Assembly: GCF_001941975.2 (NCBI RefSeq)
Contig: NZ_CP146991.1
Location: forward strand, 3,593,001 to 3,657,000
DNA: 64,000 nt
Source of the DNA: Sporomusa sphaeroides DSM 2875
Lineage (GTDB): Bacteria; Bacillota; Negativicutes; Sporomusales; Sporomusaceae
Direction: 5' to 3'
The notes under the pieces were generated by a model. It did no database searches. It was given only the letters and a program-made list of their open reading frames with translations, and was not told where the DNA came from. Position numbers and translations under genes: made by a program. The first letter of the stretch is position 1. Every line of letters begins with the position of its first letter. This document shows, piece after piece, positions 1 through 6,450 of the stretch.

Positions 1-261
1 ATAGGCAATATAGGCCGCGCCCAGCATTTTTATCAGGTTATATATCTCGGCCGACTGCATGATAATCAGCGTCAAGCCCAGGCCGGACAGCAGGGCATTC
101 AGATAAACTGCCGTAACAATGCCAAATACATTGAAAAGGCCGGCCCGCTGGCCGCTAATGCCGACCGATTGCATCACCAATACGGTATTTGGCCCCGGAA
201 TCACAACAAGTAAGGCCACAATGCCAATATACGCATAAAGCTCGGCAAAAGAAAATGGCAA
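1..261 (-). CDS. LysE/RhtB-family amino acid exporter (partial, C-terminus outside window)
   Basis: Inner-membrane exporter of the LysE/RhtB family, which expels amino acids or similar small metabolites. Only the first 87 codons are present; the gene runs off the window start. The start is a TTG at 261, chosen because an AAGGAGATGA ribosome binding site lies just upstream and an in-frame stop precedes it. The first helix carries the family signature PGPNTVLVM, followed by hydrophobic segments. It lies about 40 bases downstream of the nitrilase stop on the same strand, so the two may be co-transcribed. Substrate cannot be told. A second LysE-family gene lies at 49664-50260. Confidence 0.85.
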   Translation of the reverse strand, partial: MPFSFAELYAYIGIVALLVVIPGPNTVLVMQSVGISGQRAGLFNVFGIVTAVYLNALLSGLGLTLIIMQSAEIYNLIKMLGAAYIAY

Positions 262-304
262 AACGCATCATCTCCTTTCACATTAAATGGGGCTCTTATG
301 CGGC

Positions 305-1126
305 TTACCCCTCATATAACTCCGGACGGCGGTGCTTTAAGAGCGGCAGTTCTTCCCGCACCCGGTCCACTATCTGCAGGTCAATTGTGCCAAAGATTAC
401 GGTCTCGGCTTCATCAGCCATTGCCATGATTCTGGCCCAGGGATCAACAATAGCCGAGTGGCCGTAGGCCTTATACTCTGCCGCGGCATTAAGGGCCGGA
501 GCGGCGCCGATGACAAAGGCCTGATTATCGACAGCCCGCGACCGCAGCAATAGCTCCCAATGCGCCGGTCCGGTTACCGGTCCGAAAAGTGCCGGATAAA
601 CCAGGATATCGGCGCCTTTAAGCACCATCGTCCGGGCCAGTTCGGGAAAGCGCACATCATAACAAATGGCCACACCAATGGTGCCAAGCGAAGTCTTTAC
701 CACTGTCACATCACTGCCGGCCGCTAAGGTTTGCGATTCCTGAAACACAGTACCCCCTTTAATATTCACATCAAACAGGTGGGTTTTACGGTGACGCGCC
801 AGCAGCTTGCCGTCTTCATCAAAGATAAAACAGGTGTTATAAATCTTGCCGTCGTCATCCCTTTCCGGAATAGAGCCGCCAATCAGGATTATTTTGTGCT
901 CGGCAGCACACTCGGCAAGCATGGTAATGGTTGGTCCGTCCGGATAGCACTCCGCATACCGGGCAAACAAATCTGACTGATAAGGGCAGTTAAACATCTC
1001 CGGCAGTACTACAAGACGGCTGCCGCCAGCTGCCGCCTCACCAATCATCCGGCGGGCTTTATTAATATTCGCCTGTTTGTCAGGCACAACACCCTGTTGG
1101 CAAATACCGACAGTAAAGGTTGACAT
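305..1126 (-). CDS. Carbon-nitrogen hydrolase, omega-amidase (Nit2/YafV) type
   Basis: Cytoplasmic nitrilase-superfamily amidase of 273 residues, the normal length. The catalytic triad is visible: Glu in VVLPEMFNCPY near residue 43, Lys in RKTHLFDVNI near 114, and Cys in GVAICYDVRFPE near 154. The motif set resembles omega-amidases that hydrolyse 2-oxoglutaramate or 2-oxosuccinamate left by glutamine and asparagine transaminases; the exact substrate is inferred. The start has an AGGAGGAGAAGCC site. It is followed by a LysE exporter on the same strand and is divergent from the HD-GYP gene. Confidence 0.88.
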   Translation of the reverse strand: MSTFTVGICQQGVVPDKQANINKARRMIGEAAAGGSRLVVLPEMFNCPYQSDLFARYAECYPDGPTITMLAECAAEHKIILIGGSIPERDDDGKIYNTCFIFDEDGKLLARHRKTHLFDVNIKGGTVFQESQTLAAGSDVTVVKTSLGTIGVAICYDVRFPELARTMVLKGADILVYPALFGPVTGPAHWELLLRSRAVDNQAFVIGAAPALNAAAEYKAYGHSAIVDPWARIMAMADEAETVIFGTIDLQIVDRVREELPLLKHRRPELYEG

Positions 1127-1332
1127 GGCTTCTCCTCCTAAATAGTAATTTGCTTAATTGCTAAAGTCAGGACTTCCGCTTTTCCCGGCGGCGCCGGTTC
1201 AGTTGGAACAGACACTTCGCCCAGCGCCAACAGCCCATTTTTAGCTCAAATAACCGGTGCCATTTAAAGGATTCATAGTATGGTTTGTCGAATAAATTTC
1301 GCATCAAAATACCGGAAGGATATTTCGCCGTT

Positions 1333-2481
1333 ATGCAAAAAGTTTCCACCAAACATCTACACCCGGGAATGGTGCTTGCCCGCAATATTTTCAGCACCGA
1401 TGGCATATTGCTGTTAAGTGCCGATACTGTTTTAAACAGTACGCAGATTGAACGTCTCCAGCATTTTAACCTGCCAAGTGTCTATATCAGAAATCCTCTG
1501 ACAGACCAGTTAACCGACAAGGATATGCTTGACACCATCCCGGAAGTCGTTCGTGAGGAAACGCGGGTGCAGGCCGTTCAGGTTGTCCAGACAGCCTTCC
1601 AAAACTTTTCAGCCAACCATAGGCTGGAATCACAGCCCTTTAAAGATACGGCTGAGTTTCTAATGAAGGAAGTTATTGAAAACCCCGGTGCCATGGTTCA
1701 TCTGACCGATATCCGGACCTGCGACGGGTATACCTTCGGCCACTCTGTCAATGTCTGCGTCCTGTCTACCCTTACCGGTATTCAGTTAGGGTATAACCGG
1801 TTTCAGCTCAAGGAGCTGTCCTTAGGCGCTTTGCTCCATGATGCCGGCAAGATGCTTATTCCTAAAGAAATTTTAACCAAAGCCGGGCCACTCACAGTCA
1901 GTGAGCGCAAGTCAATGGAACAGCATCCTACCCTTGGCTTTGATCTTCTCCGCCGCCAGAGAGACATTCCCTTAGTTTCCGCCCATGTCGCCTTTCAGCA
2001 CCATGAAAAATTTAACGGCACAGGTTACACCCGGGGGCTGAAGGGCGTACATATTCACGAATATGCCAGAATTGTCGCCATCGCGGATGTGTATGACGCC
2101 ATTACCTCCGACCGCCCCTATAAGGAGGGCTCCTTACCGCACCAGGCCTATGAAGTCATGCTGTCGCTTGCCAATACCCATTTTGATCCCATAATCTTAC
2201 GGACCTTTTTGAATCAGATTGCCATTTATCCGGTAGGCAGTATTGTCAGACTGACCACCGGGGAAATTGCGGTAGTAACAAAAGTTATTCCCGGACTGCA
2301 AACCCGGCCGGCGCTAAAGGTTATTTTTGACGCAAGCGGCAGCAAACTGGAAAATGGCCCGGAAATTGATTTAGCCCAGCAGTTGACTATTTTTATCGAT
2401 AAAGTGTTTACTGCGGCTGAGGTGGTAAAAATATCACTTGGCAACATGTATTTCAACCAGTCTCTCCGCCAGGCTCAATAA
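1333..2481 (+). CDS. HD-GYP domain phosphodiesterase-like protein
   Basis: Predicted c-di-GMP phosphodiesterase of 382 residues. An N-terminal domain of about 125 residues precedes an HD-GYP domain with the HD pair in LLHDAGKML, further metal-binding histidines (EQHP, FQHHEKFNG), and D in AIADVYDAITSDRPY. The GYP signature reads NGTGYTRGLKG, with Thr for the usual Pro, so activity is likely but not certain. A TTG lies 48 bases further upstream in frame, but ATG 1333 has a GGAAGGA site in front and starts a typical HD-GYP N-terminus (MQKVSTKHLHPGMVLARNI). The last 48 bases overlap the convergent anti-sigma gene. Confidence 0.88.
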   Translation: MQKVSTKHLHPGMVLARNIFSTDGILLLSADTVLNSTQIERLQHFNLPSVYIRNPLTDQLTDKDMLDTIPEVVREETRVQAVQVVQTAFQNFSANHRLESQPFKDTAEFLMKEVIENPGAMVHLTDIRTCDGYTFGHSVNVCVLSTLTGIQLGYNRFQLKELSLGALLHDAGKMLIPKEILTKAGPLTVSERKSMEQHPTLGFDLLRRQRDIPLVSAHVAFQHHEKFNGTGYTRGLKGVHIHEYARIVAIADVYDAITSDRPYKEGSLPHQAYEVMLSLANTHFDPIILRTFLNQIAIYPVGSIVRLTTGEIAVVTKVIPGLQTRPALKVIFDASGSKLENGPEIDLAQQLTIFIDKVFTAAEVVKISLGNMYFNQSLRQAQ

Positions 2482-3318
2482 TTCTTCCTCAGTGGCTGCC
2501 CCCTCCAGGGTTACTTCCAGGTCGTTAACAATCACGGTAACTTTATTTTTATCAGGCGGTTTGCTCGCGGCATAGGTCGACTCACCGGGAGGCAAAGCCG
2601 CCGTTCTCATCTTGGTTTGCGGCGGCCGGGGAGGTGCAGCCATGCTCTGCTGTTTGGGGGCCTGGGTAACAATAATTTCATCAGCTGTACCCTGATGGTA
2701 GATTTGGCGGATGGTTTTGCTGGCCGCATCAATTGTGACGGCATCGGCAGTAAGATCGGCTAAGGCCAGCATGGTATCAGCGGCTGCCGGAACGGGAGAC
2801 TCCGGCTCCACCAGGGTAACCAGCTCAGCAGGTGCCGCAGAGTCAGCCGCAGCATCGGCGTGGCCCGGCGATGTGGTGACAGCCGGCGGCGGCTCAACGA
2901 TTGCCGGCGGCAATGCTGCCACCTGAGGCGACGGGACGGCAGCCGGCGGCTGAGGCTGCTCAGCGGCCGGTGCCGGTGGCGCTTTAGCCAGTTCCCGTTC
3001 CGGCGTAACCGGCGGCATAAACTGCAACATGGCTGCCACCAGCACAGCGGCTGCCGCACTGGCTGCACCGGCCCAACGCCAGGGCCGGCGTTTTTTTTGT
3101 TTTTCACGGACCAGGGTATTTGACGCCTGTCTGACAATATTGTCAAGCACTGCCTGGGGGGGCGCGTCTGCCGACAAGCCGGCATCTTTGACTGCTTTGG
3201 CAATACCCACAAGTTCTGCTACCCCGGCAGCCGGTCTGTCCGGCAGCTCGCCCCGGTTAAGAGCATCTATCGCTGCCGACAGGGCCTCTGCCTGTTGTTC
3301 TTCGTAGTTATCTTGCAC
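2434..3318 (-). CDS. Membrane anti-sigma factor-like protein, partner of the ECF sigma factor
   Basis: Predicted single-pass membrane regulator of 294 residues. About 80 cytoplasmic residues, a basic stop and a transmembrane segment (WAGAASAAAAVLVAAMLQF, residues about 84-102) precede a long Ala/Pro-rich extracytoplasmic part and a short ordered C-terminus (VTVIVNDLEVTLEG). The start is a GTG at 3318, preceded by AAGGAGGT at ideal spacing; it overlaps the sigma gene stop by 11 bases, so translation is probably coupled. No zinc HxxxCxxC anti-sigma motif is visible, so the anti-sigma role rests on topology and gene order. It converges with and overlaps the HD-GYP gene. Confidence 0.72.
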   Translation of the reverse strand: MQDNYEEQQAEALSAAIDALNRGELPDRPAAGVAELVGIAKAVKDAGLSADAPPQAVLDNIVRQASNTLVREKQKKRRPWRWAGAASAAAAVLVAAMLQFMPPVTPERELAKAPPAPAAEQPQPPAAVPSPQVAALPPAIVEPPPAVTTSPGHADAAADSAAPAELVTLVEPESPVPAAADTMLALADLTADAVTIDAASKTIRQIYHQGTADEIIVTQAPKQQSMAAPPRPPQTKMRTAALPPGESTYAASKPPDKNKVTVIVNDLEVTLEGAATEEELLSLAERLVEIHVAK

Positions 3319-3892
3319 CTGCTTTACCTCCTTCCATTCCATTTTCAACAAATAACTCTTTAAGTTTTTTAAGCGCCCGTTGCTGCAGCATTTTGACGGC
3401 AGCGCCGCTTTTTTCCATAAGCCGGGCGGTGTCGGCTACTGCCAGCCCCTGAATAATCCTAAACTCAATTACCTTTCGCTGCTCATCAGGCAATAGCGCC
3501 AGCAGCTTGAGGACTGCCTGCCGGCGTTCGGCATGGATCACAGCCTCGTCCGGCTGCAAGCCGGTATCAATAATTCCCGCACTGTGTTCGGCAATATCAA
3601 CTACCGGGGGCGCATGCCCGCGACGGCGATAATAATCGGTAATCAGGTTCAGCGCAATCCGCGAAAGGTAGGTCTTAAAGGCGGCATTGGTTTCCTTATA
3701 GCGCGGCAATGCAGTAAACGCCCGCAGAAAAGTGTCTTGCGCAATTTCCTGAGCATCATCCGGGTTGCTGGTCTTGCTTAAGGCCAAACGGTAAATATAA
3801 GGCCAATGGCTGACCACCAGCGCATTAAGCGCGGCGCTGTCACCTTCCCGGGCCCTGGCAATAATAAGTTTTTCTTCCTCAGACAATCCCAT
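3308..3892 (-). CDS. ECF-family RNA polymerase sigma factor
   Basis: Alternative sigma factor of the sigma-70 ECF group, 194 residues. Region 2 shows the classic run AQEIAQDTFLRAFTALPRY (residues about 47-65), which binds core polymerase and the -10 element. Region 4 near residues 125-180 (LALLPDEQRKVIEFRIIQG, then a helix-turn-helix ADTARLMEKSGAAVKMLQQR) reads the -35 element. It lies 62 bases after the FliK-like gene and overlaps the anti-sigma gene, giving a three-gene unit. ECF factors with a membrane anti-sigma partner usually respond to envelope stress; the signal here is unknown. Confidence 0.92.
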   Translation of the reverse strand: MGLSEEEKLIIARAREGDSAALNALVVSHWPYIYRLALSKTSNPDDAQEIAQDTFLRAFTALPRYKETNAAFKTYLSRIALNLITDYYRRRGHAPPVVDIAEHSAGIIDTGLQPDEAVIHAERRQAVLKLLALLPDEQRKVIEFRIIQGLAVADTARLMEKSGAAVKMLQQRALKKLKELFVENGMEGGKAGAR

Positions 3893-3954
3893 GTCACCAC
3901 GCTTTAGTCTTTCATATAATTTAACGCTGGCTGCGCCAATAAGTAACGCAGCCG

Positions 3955-5691
3955 TTATCTTACCAAAAACTCGCCTAACTGGAAGGGCAGCTGGCCTAGT
4001 TGCTCTTTTACCGCGGGAACACTGTCGACAAAGCTGTCCGCCGCTTCACTATCGTCAAATCTGACTTTTACATCCAGGTTCTGTCCGTCATAGAGGCGGA
4101 AAGCCGCTTCTACCATACCGATATTTTCTGTTTCCAGACAAATTCTCAACCACGTCTCGGTCATCTGCTGACCGGATTTTTTTTTGTCTTCTTCTTCCTG
4201 GTAATATATATGAATGTGAGCCGGATAAACCGATTGTCCGTCGCCAAAATATAATGGCACCGTAAAGGACAGCACACTGTGACCGGCTTGGCGTTCTGCA
4301 AGTACGCCTGGTTTGGGCATAGTGTCAGCCAGTTCCCGCATGGCCTTAGCCGCAGCCCTTAGTACTTCCTGATTCTTATTGCGCCAGGCATTGATTAGTT
4401 CAGCCAGCACCTGTTGTCCGCCGACTGCCGTTTGCAGGGCAGAACCTCCGTCCTGCCTGAACGATCCGGCAGCCTCTGCCAGCATGCGGGCAAGCATGGT
4501 AAATTTATCGGCTGCCGGCTGCGGTGATTTTAACAGCGTAGCCAAAGGTTCCGGCAGATTGGTAGTTACCGGCTTATTTGCGTCAGTCTGCTTGAGCAGG
4601 ACTTGAATAAATTCTTTGATTTCCGCCGGCATATTTTTCATTATTTCCGGCCGGGCGGCAAGCATACGGGCAAGTACTGCCGCTTCCGGCTGCTCTGGCG
4701 TGCCACCGCCGGAACGGGCTGCCGCACCGGGAGCCTGCTGCTGCTTCATAACACTATTGACCTCCGGTGTATCTGCCGCCGGCAAAGCCGCTGCCGGATT
4801 CTTGTTTTCCGCGGCCATACTGTTAGGCTTTTGCGGAATTGCCGGTTGGGTTGCCGGCCTATTTTCCGGCTGATTCGTGCTATTGTTTGGCCGGGCCAGC
4901 GGTGCATCCGGCTCCTCTGCCGGCTGTGAGGCCGGCACCGGCGCAGCAGGCGGTTCGGCCGGCGCTCCCGCCGGGCGCGGCATTGCCGCCCCCTGTTGCA
5001 TGACAGGCAATCGTCCCGCTTGTGGCGCCGGCGTGTCCGACTGTTTACCCGCCGCCTGGCCTGGCTGTGGCGTGGTTGGCGGTTCCTGTTGGCGGGCGGC
5101 CGCCTGACCCGGCTGGGAGGGTTTCGCAGGCAGCTCCTGAGCCGCCTGCTTACCGGCCTGATTCGCGGCAGTTGCCAGCTCCTTCAGCATTTTAGCGGCT
5201 GCCTTAAGTTCATCCGGATTACTGTCACGCAAAGCATTCATAAATTTTTCCGGAACCTGCTGTTTGCCGGCGTTTTTTCCGTCAGCCTGTTCAGCGGTCT
5301 TCGCCGTATCAGCCCCTGCTGCTTCTTCCAGCATAGCTGCCAGCAGGCTGAGTTTTTCGCCTGCCGACCTGGAGGAGGCCAGCAAGGCGGCTAACCCCGC
5401 CGGTAAAGCGGTTTGCGCCGCCTGAGTCTGGTTGAGGATTTTTTGCACCAGTTCCTTAAACTCCGGCGGCAATTTGTTCATAAGTGTTGTCCTGGTGGCA
5501 ATCGTTCGCGCAAGAGCATCCAGTTCTGTACTCATTAAACTTTTTAAAGCCACCAGCACCGCTTTACTGGCGGCAGCGGTCTGCTCTGCCGCACTTTGCC
5601 TGGCCTGAACAGAGTCACGTGTGGTAGTCTGCTCCTGTATTGGCGATACTGCCGTCCCATTGCTGGCAGTAGTTACATTATTGATATTCAT
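3955..5691 (-). CDS. FliK-like (flagellar hook-length control C-domain) protein with duplicated N-terminal module
   Basis: A 578-residue Ala/Gln/Pro-rich protein. Residues about 472-578 resemble the FliK C-terminal domain (TWLRICLETENIGMVEAAF, then DVKVRFDD). A helical module at about 52-178 recurs at about 337-457 (compare NKLPPEFKELVQKIL with KNMPAEIKEFIQVLL); the two are separated by a disordered Pro/Gln linker. The start is ATG 5691 with an AAAGGTGG site; an ATG 30 bases upstream lacks one. No other flagellar gene is in the window. It is first in a unit with an ECF sigma and anti-sigma gene, so it could act in envelope sensing instead of hook length. Confidence 0.65.
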   Translation of the reverse strand: MNINNVTTASNGTAVSPIQEQTTTRDSVQARQSAAEQTAAASKAVLVALKSLMSTELDALARTIATRTTLMNKLPPEFKELVQKILNQTQAAQTALPAGLAALLASSRSAGEKLSLLAAMLEEAAGADTAKTAEQADGKNAGKQQVPEKFMNALRDSNPDELKAAAKMLKELATAANQAGKQAAQELPAKPSQPGQAAARQQEPPTTPQPGQAAGKQSDTPAPQAGRLPVMQQGAAMPRPAGAPAEPPAAPVPASQPAEEPDAPLARPNNSTNQPENRPATQPAIPQKPNSMAAENKNPAAALPAADTPEVNSVMKQQQAPGAAARSGGGTPEQPEAAVLARMLAARPEIMKNMPAEIKEFIQVLLKQTDANKPVTTNLPEPLATLLKSPQPAADKFTMLARMLAEAAGSFRQDGGSALQTAVGGQQVLAELINAWRNKNQEVLRAAAKAMRELADTMPKPGVLAERQAGHSVLSFTVPLYFGDGQSVYPAHIHIYYQEEEDKKKSGQQMTETWLRICLETENIGMVEAAFRLYDGQNLDVKVRFDDSEAADSFVDSVPAVKEQLGQLPFQLGEFLVR

Positions 5692-5809
5692 GGCTGCCAC
5701 CACCTTTCTTACGCTGGGCATATATATATAGTATTATCGTTGGAAAATCTCAAACTCAATAGTTGAAGGTGGGCACAGTCCGGCGTGCAGCGGAAGGATT
5801 ATTCTAATA

Positions 5810-5838
5810 TTGACATAACACACAATGTCTGTTACAAA
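5810..5838 (+). promoter_or_regulatory. Sigma-A-like promoter for the 96-residue protein
   Basis: TTGACA at 5810-5815 and TACAAA at 5833-5838 with 17-base spacing, 37 bases before the start codon at 5875. The -35 is perfect and the -10 matches four of six. Confidence 0.45.
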
Positions 5839-5874
5839 CATAAACTATACTAAAACTGCAAGGGAGGCAACAGC

Positions 5875-6165
5875 ATGCCGAGTTTTCAACAAATGCTAGC
5901 CGGTCGCTGTACAAAGTTACCGGTATTTCAGCTAGTTCCCGGGCAGTCGTTAACTGCCGGTTATTTTTTAATCCAGGTTGAGCCTGCTATCCGGCATGGA
6001 TTAAGCGAGTTGACAAACAGCAATGCGCGTCATGCCATGACCGAGCTGGCGCTTATGTGTTATTTAATGGGCATGGGCTTTGATTACCGCACCGCAAAAG
6101 CAATTGTCGAGTCCTGGGAAACCGATGACAGCTTGCTGGCGCAGGGACTATTAACCACCGACTAG
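5875..6165 (+). CDS. Conserved-looking hypothetical protein, 96 residues
   Basis: I do not recognise this protein. The start has a good GGGAGG site seven bases upstream and a plausible promoter. There is no signal peptide or clear membrane helix. The C-terminal half looks like a compact helical domain (MTELALMCYLMGMGFDYRTAKAIVESWE was read in segments around residues 54-82), with Met-Gly-Met-Gly-Phe as a likely turn. It is divergent from the FliK-like operon and is followed by a palindromic repeat. Codon use matches its neighbours, so I take it as a real gene of unknown function. Confidence 0.6.
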   Translation: MPSFQQMLAGRCTKLPVFQLVPGQSLTAGYFLIQVEPAIRHGLSELTNSNARHAMTELALMCYLMGMGFDYRTAKAIVESWETDDSLLAQGLLTTD

Positions 6166-6285
6166 CAGGACGCATCTGTACGGCACTGAGACGCGGGCAG
6201 CCGTTGTGCGTAAGCGGAGGTTGAGCGCCAGCGGCGCAGCATTGGATGACGGCCGCCTGTACCGAATCTTGTGTTGATACAAAAT

Positions 6286-6364
6286 GAGATTGCCACACCA
6301 CACGCAATGACCTGCGAAATAAGTACATCCCCAAGTCATTGCGGCTGTTGTCTGTGGCAATCTC
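6286..6364. repeat. REP-like inverted repeat, copy 1
   Basis: A 79-base hairpin element between genes. The outer arms GAGATTGCCACA (6286-6297) and TGTGGCAATCTC (6353-6364) are perfect complements. The inner arms CGCAATGAC (6303-6311) and GTCATTGCG (6335-6343) pair as well. The same arms occur at 40032-40119. It resembles short palindromic repeats mobilised by RAYT transposases. Confidence 0.75.
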
Positions 6365-6450
6365 TGTTATAATGCCCATCCTGTTGTCAAGCCTGCAAAG
6401 CAGGAAATGAACTTTTGCTTCCCGTTGGCAACAGCCGGGAGTCAGGCAAA

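Noticed and set aside
1285-1332. TTG start 48 bases upstream for the HD-GYP gene
   Set aside because: No RBS precedes it, while GGAAGGA precedes ATG 1333.
2711-3212. Several antisense ORFs opposite the anti-sigma gene
   Set aside because: They are shadows of GC-rich Ala/Pro codons; low-complexity Arg/Ser/Ala products without RBS.
4603-5394. Plus-strand ORFs opposite the FliK-like gene
   Set aside because: Same reason: GC-rich repeats keep the opposite strand open.
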